Positions 41,682 through 52,759 of a stretch of DNA of 64,000 nucleotides are shown in pieces; the stretch's first letter is position 1; every line of letters starts with the position of its first letter. The notes under the pieces are model-generated. The model worked only from the letters and a program-made list of their open reading frames with translations. It ran no database searches and had not been told where the DNA came from. The translations under genes were made by a program, and so were the position numbers. Origin of the DNA: Gracilaria domingensis (Eukaryota; Rhodophyta; Florideophyceae; Gracilariales; Gracilariaceae); the NCBI GenBank assembly GCA_022539475.1, contig VCMS01000220.1, forward strand, positions 29,854-93,853, given 5' to 3'.

Positions 41682-43445
41682 GTGTCTCTGTTCCGCGCGG
41701 CTCGGGCAGTGAGGAATGAACTGAACGAGGAAGAGTCCATGGAAGTGTTCCTGAAACGCGAAGTCAGTCTTTCTGCTCCATCGAATGAAGATGACGTTGA
41801 AGACCCAGACAACAACGCAGCTGTGTATCAGTTCCTTTTGGGACAAGTTGTGAACTTCAACACATTGCCGCGTGTTCGGAGCAGGACGAACTCAATTAGT
41901 ACTGCCACGACTTCCGTTCAGAATCGATTGCGGACGATGCTCAAGGTAATTCCGCCCCCCGCACCAGTGAAGCAGTCCGTGACGAAGAGGAGGACTCCCG
42001 CTGCTGCTGCTGCAACATCTGCCAGTGAAGAAGGGGAGCCGCGAAGAAGTGCACGAGAACGGGCGCAGGTGAGTTATAGGGAAATTGAGCACGGCAGAAA
42101 TCGAGGTGCCATAGAAGTTCTGGATAGCTCTGAAGAAGAACAGCGGGCTCCGCCGAGGAAGAAACGGAGAAAGACTTTCACACAACAGATGAGATCTACT
42201 CTGAACAGCATGACACCGGATGACCTGATGTCTCAACTAAATGAACATGTGCTGAGAGGAAGGTCGATGAAGGTTCAGTTCGTGGCATTGGGAGAGGGAG
42301 CGAATGCAGAGAACGCAGGCAGTTCTGCATTTGTGGATGACGATGAGCTTCTTTCTGTGACAGTTCCACGGGTTGTCACCGTCGAGAAAGATGCTGCGCC
42401 AGACGATCAGCAAGAGACAGGTGGGGGGTCATTTGATGACGAGTTACCTACAGCTCTTCCGGAATATGAGGAGCACGGACTTGTTCGAGGTGACCCATAT
42501 GATGGCCCACCGAACCCATCATGGTGCGGGTATGCCAGGCTGAGACCGCAGGAATGGCAAGGGAAGAACGTAATTGAGCACAAGGACCCCTGGCTCAGAG
42601 TCATTCACTTGCCGAAGGGACATAGGTCGGAGCTGCTAAGTGTCTCGAATCTCAGAGATGTACACCATCTTGTCTTTTGGCACGCTGCAAGGGCTGAACA
42701 TCGCCTACGGGCGGAGACATTTGGTATGCAGTATCCTCGTACTCGACCGACAGGTATGGATGATGAAGAGGTGCTGTGGGTTGCTGCGAAGGAGCATGAC
42801 GAATTTGGGCAAATGTTCTTCGCCCGAATGCAAGCTGAGCTAAGGCAGAATGGATATTGCGTGCTTGATGGCTTTGCGATGGATAATGGTGTCCCTAAAT
42901 GGGAGGAGTTGGAAGAAGTTCCGGAGTTCGGAGATGTGTCGGGGAAGTTGGTGGACTTCTTCGAGAATGAGTATGGAGCGATGCCCGATATACGGAAAGG
43001 AGAGGAACAGAAGTCGTTTGTTCAAATAATCAACGATGATGAAGGATGGAAGGACGGTAGCGATGGACCATTTGAGGGGAGAGTGATGTCGACAAGTTGG
43101 GGTACGGTGGAGAAGCCGGAGGATAATGAGGAGCTCAGGTGGGTTGTAAGGTCGCGTGCTTTACTTGATGTTCGAATGGGTACAATTGCTGCGGCTTTAA
43201 GACTATGGGACAATGAAAGGGAAGCTGTGAAGATGTACACTCCGAAAACTGGTGGTCGATTTCTGGGGACGACGAGAAAGTGGAAGCGCCAGACGCTGCA
43301 CACCGACTTCAGTGGTCTGGTTACGAAGGAAACAATGAATACTGGCAACCCCGGATACTTTGTAATGGCCTCTGGGAAAGAGAGCTTTCCTCTCTGGGTG
43401 AGCGCTGGAGCGCACAGGATGAAAGGAGCCATTTTCGCTTCATAA
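41682..43445 (+). pseudogene. 2OG-Fe(II) dioxygenase-like protein, left copy (C-terminus deleted)
   Basis: A 587-codon frame following the ParB-like frame by 21 nt in the same phase. The first in-frame ATG is at 41739. Residues 1-290 are disordered and charged, with a basic patch PPRKKRRKTF (a possible nuclear signal) and an acidic linker. The catalytic half begins near 380 (FARMQAELRQNGYCVLDGF) and reaches the HxD motif HTDFSG at 540. It then leaves the gene at a deletion junction after WVSAG, losing the distal His and Arg seen in the right copy. It therefore cannot bind iron or co-substrate and is a truncated copy. Confidence 0.7.
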
Positions 43446-43469
43446 ATGACGTGAACGGGTTCTATAGCT

Positions 43470-43810
43470 TCACTCGGATTGCCATAATTAAAAGGATGGA
43501 GTTCGGTTGCGCCCGAATACGTCTATAAAGGTCGTAGAAGCACTTATGAAGGAAGGTGTAGACATGTTATTGTTGATGACGATGGAGCCAGGGTTTGGAG
43601 GACAGGCGTTTATGGAGGGCGTTCTTGATAAGGTGCGACATGCAAGGGAGTTGTACCCAGAATAGGGATACAGGTGGATGGCGGTATTGAACTGAGTACT
43701 GTGAAAGGAGTAGTGAAGGCCGGTGCAAACATTTCAGTTGCAGGATCTGCCATCTTTGGCTCGAGTAACCCAGCTCGTGTCATAGCTGGTTTTCGAAAGA
43801 TTGGTTAGAG
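43470..43810 (+). pseudogene. Ribulose-phosphate 3-epimerase C-terminal fragment, left copy
   Basis: Carries the epimerase motifs RPNTS, LLLMTMEPGFGGQAFMEG, QVDGGIELSTVK and GANISVAGSAIFGSS, but with a frameshift near 43500 (shared with the right copy) and an additional one-base loss near 43660 (CCCAGAATAGGG). No N-terminal half of the epimerase exists in the arm. It is a captured gene piece, non-functional as an enzyme. Confidence 0.8.
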
Positions 43811-43849
43811 ATAGTAGCATAAATTTATTGTTTATTACATTGTTACCTT

Positions 43850-44240
43850 TACGTGTTATCACGACTATATTCTCCGTCTTCATTGGAGATGTATTCCTCT
43901 TGTATCACAATCAGTCAAGGATGTCAGAGAACATCAATATATCCCCAGTGGACGCTGAGAGGGAGGATGAACTGCTCTACGTGCTATCATTGTTACCCAT
44001 CCGGTCGAGTGGTGACATATTCTTTCTTTGTCACAACCCACAAAGGATGTGACGGAAGAAGAACATGCCCCCAGTCGAGACAGAGGGTGAGCAACTCTAA
44101 GTACAATCACTAGTCCCTAGCTTGCCTCCACTGGCAATATCTTCCTGTTTTGCTATAACCATCGAGTGGGGTTATGGTGGAAGAGAAAAATATCGCCGGT
44201 CGAGGCGAGGTGGGTGGGGATTATGTGAGCGCGAAAGAGG
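43850..44240 (+). repeat. Three diverged tandem units of about 125 bp, left arm
   Basis: Units start near 43850, 43980 and 44099. Each reads roughly: GTG.TATCA..., an ATATTCT/ATCTTCC block, a TATCACAAC/TGTCACAAC box, AAGGATGT, CCCCAGT.GA, and ends GAACTGCTC or GCAACTCTA. The mirror image is at 52760-53098. They lie upstream of the coiled-coil gene. Confidence 0.6.
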
Positions 44241-44446
44241 AGACAGAGAGGTGGCGCTCAAATAGTGGAAGGTGCGGAGGTGTACAGTAGATGTTTTGGC
44301 GGGAAATGGGATGAGGGAAACAGGGACAATCATGGTGCTGGATATAGCGCGTGTGGTTGGACAGTGGGGGTGGACAGCACAGTTTAGCTCGATTGCACTG
44401 TATCGCAGCGGAAACTTCGATCCAACTACTACTTCTTCTTCTGAAG

Positions 44447-45376
44447 ATGTCGAACGGATACGTGAAGAATGAGGAGCTGTTGGCGCTGTTGGAGGGGAAG
44501 GAGGTACCGCCGACGCCGTCACCAAAGCGGGAAGAGGACGTGATTACGGCGGCTGGTCGGATGTCGCAGAAGAAGGAAGTGGCTGATGAAGGAAAGAAGT
44601 GTGAGGCGAGGAGAGGGGATGGTGATGAGGTGGAGAAGGGTGTAGAATTGGAGGTGGAGGGGGTCGCAATGGAGAGAAGGGGTGCGGTGCATCTGAGTCA
44701 GTTAGAGGTTGGAGACCAGATAGAGAGTGAGGGCGGAGAGGGTGACAGGGAGATGCGGTTTGTGGGGGAGATGAAGGCGAGAGTGGAGATGTTGGGGTTG
44801 GTGATGAAAGAGCAACTGGACGATGGAATTGTGGAGATTGTAACGGAAATGGGCGGTGTGGTGCTGAGTGGGGGTGGTAGTGGTGTTTCGGTTGAGGCGA
44901 TTTCGAGCCTGCGGAATTCGTTGTCGGTATTGAGAGTGGAGATGAGAAATCATGTGTATGGGATAGTGGAGTGTGCGGGAAGGGAGGTTGGAGAGTTGCG
45001 GGAGGAGAATAGGGTTCTGAACGAGAGGTTGGACGTGCTGGAGAAGGAGGTGAAGGAGCTGTGCAAGAGGAAAAGATTGGTGGAAGAGGAGACGGTGAAA
45101 GGAGGTGTGGAGGGAAAGACGGAGAAGGGAAGTGTGGGAAGGGTGGCGGTGCAGAAGGGGTCTCCTGTGACACCGAAGACAAAGGGTGGTGGGGTTGGGG
45201 ATGGGAAGAGCCGTCTGAAGAAGAGGCGTAAGGAGAGGAAGAAGCTGGTGGAGGAGGTGCCGCGGGAGGGAGTCGGAGCTCCGGTGGTGACTGGGTTTAG
45301 GAGTGCGGCGGAGGTAGCGCGGACTGCGAAGGGGATTCTGAGGGGACAGGAGGAGAGAAGGATGGGAGGGATTTGA
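44447..45376 (+). CDS. Coiled-coil protein of the duplicated unit, left copy
   Basis: 309 residues from the first ATG (44447). It is very rich in Glu, Lys, Gly and Val. A central heptad region (SSLRNSLSVLRVEMRNHVYGIVE, then VGELREENRVLNERLDVLEK) predicts a coiled coil at about 155-210. A basic C-terminal stretch follows (KSRLKKRRKERKKL) that could bind nucleic acid or target the nucleus. The layout, coiled coil plus basic tail, resembles structural or ORF1-type proteins of mobile elements, but no homology is recognised. The coding strand is strikingly purine-rich, which creates long spurious frames on the other strand. It is intact in both arms, unlike the enzyme genes. Confidence 0.65.
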   Translation: MSNGYVKNEELLALLEGKEVPPTPSPKREEDVITAAGRMSQKKEVADEGKKCEARRGDGDEVEKGVELEVEGVAMERRGAVHLSQLEVGDQIESEGGEGDREMRFVGEMKARVEMLGLVMKEQLDDGIVEIVTEMGGVVLSGGGSGVSVEAISSLRNSLSVLRVEMRNHVYGIVECAGREVGELREENRVLNERLDVLEKEVKELCKRKRLVEEETVKGGVEGKTEKGSVGRVAVQKGSPVTPKTKGGGVGDGKSRLKKRRKERKKLVEEVPREGVGAPVVTGFRSAAEVARTAKGILRGQEERRMGGI

Positions 45377-45859
45377 AGCCGTTTTGGGACGAGGCGGGTA
45401 TATGAGAAGGGGGAGGGTTGTCCACCTGAATTCTACAAAATGACGTTTGCGGAGACGGAGAGAGAGGATGCGAACGCGTGATGGGCGAGAAATGGGTAAA
45501 TAGCGGGGGTGGTGTGGACTGGGAAGAAGTGATGGGATGATTGAGGTGGGATGAGTTGCGATTGGCATTCCAACATGGGAGAAAATGGAAACGCAAACTA
45601 GCACGAGTGCAGTTTTGAGAGAGGGTCGCGGAAAAGAGTGAATGGGGTGGTGCGGCGAAGTAGAACCTCTACAAAAACTAGGGGACCCAAGAACTAAACT
45701 GCGCGAAATGGAATTTAATATTCCAAAATTTCTTAATTTTTTGAGTGCCAGCCTCTGCTACCCCCTAGCGCGCCCCAAATAGCCCCAAAACTAGCTTAGT
45801 TTCCAAAGCGAACAGACTATATTCTACTTTGCAGAACATAGACGATATGTCGTCAATGC

Positions 45860-48220
45860 CTCTGACCATATCGTCGTGATTTCTTCGAATGAGAACCTGC
45901 AGGGAGCTCGCTCACATACTGCTTATGAGGACATCCGGCTCGTGCCTGAGTCATCGATACTCGCCGAGCTCGACAAGCAGGAACTTGGATAGGATTCCTT
46001 CCCTACTTATCAACCGACCAGCCAGGAAGTTGAGGTAGTGCATATGGAACTTGATACCCAGGATGAATTCTTCGTCTTCTGTCCTCATCTCAGACCTCAT
46101 TCCTGCGGCCTTCAATGTTCTCCACCCACTAGGATTTGAAGCTCAACCTCTCGAGGAACCGAACCTGTGGTCTCTGCAACCTCTCTCTTGTACCCTCCTG
46201 TTTCGTAATTCTCGTCTTATCGATGCATCCTGTCTTGACGTTGGGGACTCCTTGCTTCAGAAAGATATCGGGAGCACGCCGGTGCGTTTCCCAATTAATG
46301 GCGAAGGACTCCAGTCGTCCGAGCAGAGGTCTCTCCAGGAGGTCAAGTCGGTCATTGGAGACCAACTGGTTTCGGAACACAAACTAAAATTCGCCCCGCG
46401 ATGGATTATCGAGAAGGCTACCGGTGCTGAAAGGCGCAATTAGGTTGAGGCGGAAGCATATAAGCCCGTTTCTATCCGAAGTTTTCCTCGAACTGCCAAT
46501 GTTATCTCGTCACATCACTTTTTCGTACTCAAGTAAGAAAGTTGGCTTTGCTTTGAAACATGACAAAGGACCCAAGGCAGTTGAGAAAAGCAAGAAACTC
46601 TCTACTGTCTCGGCTGGTGCTCCTGTGTACGTCTATCGTGATTCATCTACGAGTTGAGAGGGACCATTCAATTTCATTCATCTTGAGGGAGAAACGGTCG
46701 TAGTTCAGCTTCCTTACGCGAGAAGGATTTTCCGTTCAAACGTAGTGAAAGCCGCTACTGGTTCAACATCAGTCCTGGAGGTGAGCAAAAGGGTACGGGT
46801 GAACTCACCAAAGAGAAAGTGGAGGAAGGGGTAATGTTCTCGTCTACCGACGTTCTCACTGCTTTGTTTGGCGAGCCTACATATACTACTGATTTGTCAA
46901 ATTCGAGTGAAGTCCATGACTTTAGGAAATACAGAGAGAAAGAATTGAAAGGGCTACTCGCTCGTGGAACATTCGAAGAAGTGGATGTGGATTCTATTCC
47001 TGATGGAACGAGAATATATGGGTCACGATGAGTCGATGCATTGAAGACTCTAGACGGAAAGGTCACTGAGAAATCCAGATTGGTACCCCAAAACTACCGC
47101 GATAGAGGTGCTCTTGATATTGCTACCAAGTCTCCGACTGTCAGTAGTCTCGCTCAGCGAGTTGCATTTGTGCTATCTGCAATGACTTCGGGACATCCAT
47201 CGTACATACGTGATACCTCTCAAGCGTATATACAATCGGAGTCACTGATTGAAAGGAAGATCTATCTCCGCCCACCATCTGAGCTCGGACTCTCGCCCCG
47301 AAAGGTATTGCGAGTAATGAAACCACTCTATGGTATCCCAGAAAGTGGGTTGCATTGGTTTCTTACATATCATGGTCACCATATTCATAAGCTCAATATG
47401 ACAACTACAAGAGGCGACACTTGCTTACTGTACAATAGAAATGAGAAGGAGCTAGAAGGAGTGACTATCCTTCAAGTCGATGACTCATTTGGTCATGGAA
47501 CACCACGCTTTCTTGACGATGAAGACCGAGAAGCTGAAAAGTTCAAGTCTAAGCCACGCGTAAATTGAAGAATGTAGAATCATCAACCTTCAATGGGGTA
47601 ACGATTCGTAAGAATTCTGAGGAGGGGCTTCAAATTCTACAGAGTGACAAGCTTCGTGCCTTCAAGATTCCAGAGTCTCAGTCCGAATTTGCTAGCGTAC
47701 TTGCTCAAGTTCAGTACATTGGCTGTTGCACACGCCCGGACCTCTGCGCTGCTGTTCAGCTTCTGGCAAGTTCAGTCACGAATCCTTTGCCAACACACTA
47801 CCGCGCTATGAAGAAAGTAATTGAAAGGTGTCATGAGACAGCTGACGTCGGTTTGAAGTTTGTGCCGCTTAACTTGGAATCGAATTAACTCGTGCTATTT
47901 ACGGATTCATCTTTCGATAATGCAGACGGTATGAAGTCGCAGTTGGGATTTGTATTGCTGCTTGTTGATGGCAACAATCACGCTAATATCATTGATTATG
48001 GCAGTGCACGATGCAAACGAGTTGTTCGAAGCGTCATGGCTGCTGAGATACACGCTCTCCTGTTCGGTTTTGACAGCGCCTTCGTTGCTAACGATATATT
48101 AGACCTTCATCGCAGTTTTGTTGCAATATTGTTGTTGCATGGTGAAATACTAAGTTACATAGGTTTTCTACGAGGAATATCAGTAAATATTAAGTTGCGT
48201 ACTTTTCTGCTGTCGTAATT
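45860..48220 (+). mobile_element. Ty1/Copia relic in the spacer
   Basis: Plus-strand pieces in Copia order. The integrase C-terminus near 46590-46740 reads VYVYRDSSTS.EGPFNFIHLEGETVVVQLPYARRIFRSNVVK. An RVT_2-type RT spans 47040-47568 (VTEKSRLVPQNYRDRG, YIRDTSQAYIQSESLIERKIYLRPPSE, MKPLYGIPESGLHWF, VDDSFGHG). RNase H spans 47640-48110 (QSEFASVLAQVQYIGCCTRPDLC, LVLFTDSSFDNADG.KSQLGFVLLL, AAEIHALLFGFDSA). Several stops and frameshifts; dead. No LTRs recognised. Confidence 0.8.
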
Positions 48221-48715
48221 CGAACGATGCAGTTTGTATTTCTACAAAGCAGCGATTCAATAACAATTTATATGACTGAGTAAATTAAAAGTCTATTATC
48301 TCATTAAGTATAAATAAATAAACATAGGAAGTAGCTGAGTAGTTGCGCAGTTTCTCCAACTCTCACCCGAACCCTTTTTCTCTTACAACACGATGCCTAC
48401 ACCACCTCCACTTTCCCGCGGCGACAGTACGAACGCTCTAGAACTGCTGTAAAACGCCCGTCTGGAGCAGAGACTAGAGCTTGAAAATTTTCGACAACCT
48501 CAGATGTCGATGATTCTGATTTAGAGAGCGATTCAAACTCGCCTATATATGATTCATTTTTTTCCGACGGCAGAACACAGACCATTACAAACATGACTAA
48601 TTTTACAGCGCATGTTTTTCAGGGAATTTGGGGCCGCTTAATAAATTTTATTCGTAATAATTGGGATGTAGGCAGAGATCTCTGATGTGCATATGCACCG
48701 AAGGACGTTCTGTTT
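48220..48715. other. AT-rich sequence between Copia relic and transposase
   Basis: No gene supported. It may contain the 5' terminal region of the DDE element that follows; no terminal inverted repeat was pinned down. Confidence 0.35.
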
Positions 48716-49557
48716 ATGACGTTGACAACGTTACGACATGGGGGCCAATGGGAATTTTTGGCGCATATGTTTCGTACAAAAGATACTACCTTCGAGAGGA
48801 TGATCACGAAATTTATCCCTTGTCTCTCACATGAAATATTGCAGAAATTCATATTTGAATTTGAGCCGAAATATACGTTTTCCCCAATAATTTGCGAGAA
48901 AAAAGTATTTAAACTTTTTCTTATGCTCTATATTCGACGGACGTAATTTTTCATCATTCGAATTGTCCCTCTGGAAATATGAAAGAAGGGAAAACTTATT
49001 TCAGCGGAAAACACAACTTATATGGTTTCAAAACAGAAGTGTTTGTTTTATCTAATGAAATTGCGATTGGATGTTCGAATCATTTTCCGGGTTCAAAATC
49101 AGACGTGGACATATTTTATGACAACATAGATTTTCATGAAGTGGCTCTGAAGAAGAGGGAAAATGAAAATTAAATAGCCGATATTGGTAAAATGCATGCC
49201 AAGTATGGAGAGCAGTGAGCCGTTCTCGCTGATAAGGGATATCAAGGAGGTGAAGATTATGTTCGTTTAATTCATCCAAAGAAAATGCCGCAAAATGGTC
49301 TTCTTACTGCCGGGAATATTGCTAGAAACCGTTGTGTTTCTTCGGATAGGATTATTGTTGAAAATGGGTTTGGTCGATTTTGCAATATGCGGGCTTTGTT
49401 TGCTACAAAATACCGCTGGTCGGAGAAAAACTATGAAGAAGTTTTTCATTTTGCTATGGCACTGACATATTTGCATATTAAATGGAACCCTCTGAGCGCA
49501 GAAAGTGCAGAGTATTTTCAACCTGTAAAATATCGTTTGCGCTACATTGGAGATTAA
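48716..49557 (+). pseudogene. Harbinger-like DDE transposase (DDE_Tnp_4 type), broken
   Basis: Three frames in sequence give the expected order. First comes an N-terminal helical part (FERMITKFIPCLSHEIL). A frame change near 48940 leads to TDVIFHHSNCPSG with the first catalytic Asp, then YFSGKHNLYGFKTEV. CSNHFPGSKSDVDIF carries the second Asp. After a TGA near 49216 comes LADKGYQGGEDYVRLIHP with the third acidic residue, and IIVENGFGRFCNMRALF..YRWSEKNYEEVFHFAMALTYLHI. All three catalytic acids are readable, but the stop and frameshift make this copy inactive. Confidence 0.75.
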
Positions 49558-49919
49558 ATTTGCGAGAAACGTCGTTTGGTTCAACAAAATTATCCTTAGA
49601 ACAAAAGAAGGCGTTTATATCAAACTTTTACTCGCTTTGATGAAGGCGAGGAGGAAACGCTCCTGCCATAAGTTAAAATAGTAAATATCAGTAAACTGTG
49701 CAGTTACAATGATTACTGCATGCCAGACGGGCATCGTCACGATTCATGCCGTAGCCATGGAAGAATGGCTCTCGGTCAAGGGACCAAAGCTTGAACGGGA
49801 CACCAAGTGCGGAAGCGATGCTGACTGCCGATTACAAGCCAACAACGCTGCGGGCGCACCTAATATCTAGGATTTAGTTATGATCATCAGGTCCTTCGAT
49901 CCACCTGGTGGCTCCACGC

Positions 49920-51130
49920 CTACATTTTAGCCTCGATTGGCGTTCGAAGGTCTGAAGCCTCCCCGAAAAAACCCTTCAGGTTGTCCATTCTTTTGCGACT
50001 CCTTCTAGAGGCGCACCATTCTCTGAAGATACGTCTTTCCGTTCTTGTATTTGAACTCCTTGGAATTCGGATAATTTTGAGTGGATCTGCAGTCGAAAAA
50101 GAATCCTTTCTTGGTGTTTTGCCTCTCCGCATTAGGGCTGAATTGTTCTCCACCGCGCTTCAACGGGTCTCAGCCGCCCTTATTTCTCTTTTTCTTCTTC
50201 TTATTACTACCAGAAGTCTTATTCTTGGTGTACTGATTGGGATCAGAAGCCTGAACAACATCAGAAAGAAGGGCCTTGTGAACCCCTGACTGCACTATAG
50301 CTTCGATGTCAGTACGAGAGAGATCGCTCGAAGCTTGTTTGATGGCTGGAAAAAGAAAGTAAAGGACAGAAACAGCGTCTTCAAATTGCAAAACAACTCG
50401 CGGAGCTACCAGCTTTGCAATGGCCTTGATATTCTCCAGTTTCCTGTTTCCCTTAAGTTCGGGCAGCTCTGTAAGATGCAAAGCAAGGGCTTCTGAGGCG
50501 TCTTTCCTCTTCCTATCGTAGTCTTCGAGATGGGCCTGCATGGCTTCCAGTGTCTCTGGAACTTCCATGGAGTTAAGTTATGGAGGGAGGCAATCGGAAA
50601 TATCCATTATCTTCTCCATATCTGTGAAAGGCACAAGATCATGGTCAATTGCCGTTGCACCATGCTCGGCGCGTGATTGTGCTTGCGCTAAGAGCTGCAA
50701 AACGGCATTGTGGAGCATGTTCTCCGGTAAATTGGCGTTCTTGATCAACGTGATGTTCACGACTTCGCCAATATGGGTAGAAGGTTGAAACCCAGCGTGA
50801 ATCAGTTGCCGTTAGACCAGTTCCCGAAATAGGTCTACGAAGCGAATGAGCTCTTCGTTCTTCCTGCGGCGGCAAGTAGATACCTTATTGAAAGAAGATA
50901 TAAACCGATTGACGATGGCCACTTGGAGATCGACCGCGACAAGGTTCACAATTTCTTGAACTGCACGAATCTGTTCCCCTTCACGGAAATCGATCCTTTC
51001 TTTTGCTTGGTCTCTCTCGACTATACTGTCCTGAGCTTTGGGGGGCTCGCGCTCTACAAGAAGGCGACCTATAATGGTGAACATATTATTGTACTTCTAG
51101 TGCGGACCTTTTTAAACAGCGATGGGCACG
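49920..51130 (-). pseudogene. Gag-like retroelement relic, minus strand
   Basis: Minus-strand frames include RRRKNEELIRFVDLFREL (a Gag-type segment), NANLPENMLHNAVLQLLAQAQ, and a 132-codon frame (MEVPETLEAMQAHLEDYDRKRKDASEALALHLTEL...KNKTSGSNKKKKKRNKGG) with a Lys-rich end. The composition and order resemble a Copia-type Gag, but I see no zinc knuckle. It is opposite in strand to the Copia pol relic in the same spacer, so the two may come from different insertions. The region 49560-49919 holds no recognisable gene. Confidence 0.45.
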
Positions 51131-51569
51131 GCGTCTGTGTTCTGCAAAGTGGAATATAGTCTGTTCGCTTTGGAAACTAAGCTAGTTTTGGGTCTATTTG
51201 GAACGCGCGAGGGGGTAGCAGAGGCTGGCACTCAAAAAATCAAGAAATTTTGGAATATTAAATTCCATCTCGCGCAGTTTAGTTCTTGGGTCCCCTAGTT
51301 TTTGTAGAGGTTCTACTTCGCCGCATGGTCCCATTCACTCTTTTCCGCGACCCTCTCTCAAAACTGCACTCGTGCTAGTTTGCGTTTCCATTTTCTCCCA
51401 TGTTGGAATGCCAATCGCAACTCATCCCACCTCAATCATCCCATCACTTCTTCCCAGTCCACACCACCCCCGCTATTTACCCATTTCTCGCCCATCACGC
51501 GTTCATTTTGTAGAAGTCAGGTGCACAACTCTCCCCCTTCTCGTATACCCGCCTCGCCCCAAAACGGCT

Positions 51570-52499
51570 TCAAATCCCTCCCATCCTTCTCTCCTCCTGT
51601 CCCCTCAGAATCCCCTTCGCAGTCCGCGCTACCTCCGCCGCACTCCTAAACCCAGTCACCACCGGAGCTCCCACTCCCTCCCGCGGCACCTCCTCCACCA
51701 CCTTCTTCATCTCCTTACGCCTCTTCTTCAGACGGCTCTTCCCATCCCCAACCCCACCACCCTTTGTCTTCGGTGTCACAGGAGACCCCTTCTGCACCGC
51801 CACCCTTCCCACACTTCCCTTCTCCGTCTTTCCTTCCACACCTCCTTTCACCGTCTCCTCTTCCACCAATCTTTGCCTCTTGCACAGCTCCTTCACCTCC
51901 TTCTCCAGCACGTCCAACCTCTCGTTCAGAACCCTATTCTCCTCCCGCAACTCTCCAACCTCCCTTCCCGCACACTCCACTATCCCATACACATGATTTC
52001 TCATCTCCATTCCCAATACCGACAACGAATTCCGCAGGCTCGAAATCGCCTCAACCGAAACACCACTACCACCCCCACTCAGCACCACACCGCCCATTTC
52101 CGTTACAATCTCCACAATTCCATCGTCCAGTTGCTCCTTCATCACCAACCTCAACATCCCCATCCTCGCCTTCATCTCCCCCACAAACCGCATCTCCCTG
52201 TCACCCTCTCCGGCCCCACTCTCTATCTGGTCTCCAACCTCTAACTGACTCAGATTCACCGCACCCCTTCTCTCCATTGCGACCCCCTCCACCTCCAATT
52301 CTACCCCTTTCTCCACCTCATCACCATCCCCTCTCCTCGCCTCACACTTCTTTCCTTCATCAGCCACTTCCTTCTTCTGCGACATGCGACCAGCCGCCGT
52401 AATCACGTCCTCTTCCCGCTTTGGTGACGGCGTTTGCGGTACCTCCTTCCGCTCCAACAGCGCCAACAGCTCCTCATCCTTCACGTATCCGTTCGACAT
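51570..52499 (-). CDS. Coiled-coil protein of the duplicated unit, right copy
   Basis: 309 residues, near-identical to the left-arm copy (a handful of substitutions such as Arg-Val to Gly-Met in the central region and Lys to Gln before the LVEEE motif). Same architecture: charged N-terminal third, coiled coil at about 155-210, basic RLKKRRKEMKK near the C-terminus. Keeping both copies open while the neighbouring genes acquired stops is mild evidence that the protein is under constraint, or that the duplication is simply too young to show decay here. The start is the first ATG of the conserved reading. Confidence 0.65.
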   Translation of the reverse strand: MSNGYVKDEELLALLERKEVPQTPSPKREEDVITAAGRMSQKKEVADEGKKCEARRGDGDEVEKGVELEVEGVAMERRGAVNLSQLEVGDQIESGAGEGDREMRFVGEMKARMGMLRLVMKEQLDDGIVEIVTEMGGVVLSGGGSGVSVEAISSLRNSLSVLGMEMRNHVYGIVECAGREVGELREENRVLNERLDVLEKEVKELCKRQRLVEEETVKGGVEGKTEKGSVGRVAVQKGSPVTPKTKGGGVGDGKSRLKKRRKEMKKVVEEVPREGVGAPVVTGFRSAAEVARTAKGILRGQEERRMGGI

Positions 52500-52759
52500 C
52501 TTCAGAAGAAGAAGTAGCAGTTGGATCGAAGTTTCCGCTGCGATACAGTGCAATCGAGCTAAACTGTGCTGTCCACCCCCACTGTCCAACCACACGCGCT
52601 ATATCCAGCACCATGATTGTCCTTGTTTCCCTCATCCCATTTCCCGCCAAAACATCTACTGTACACCTTCGCACCTTCCACTATTTGAGCGCCACCTCTC
52701 TGTCTCCTCTTTCGCGCTCACATAATCCCCACCCACCTCGCCTCGACCGGCGATATTTT

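Larger units (their letters stand above)
39640..45840 (+). repeat. Left arm of large inverted duplication
   Basis: Matches 51135-61490 in reverse complement at high identity (about a dozen amino-acid differences over 571 codons of the first gene). The inner end is shared to ...TACTTTGCAGAACA. About 4.4 kb present in the right arm is missing here, at a junction near 43410-43425: the dioxygenase gene jumps to sequence found at 53540 in the right arm. Confidence 0.9.

Noticed and set aside
44544-45604. Pro/Ser/His-rich frames of 200-300 codons antisense to the coiled-coil gene (also at 51372-52402)
   Set aside because: Exact shadow of a purine-rich coding strand; sense frame has coherent heptads and an ATG, the antisense has none.
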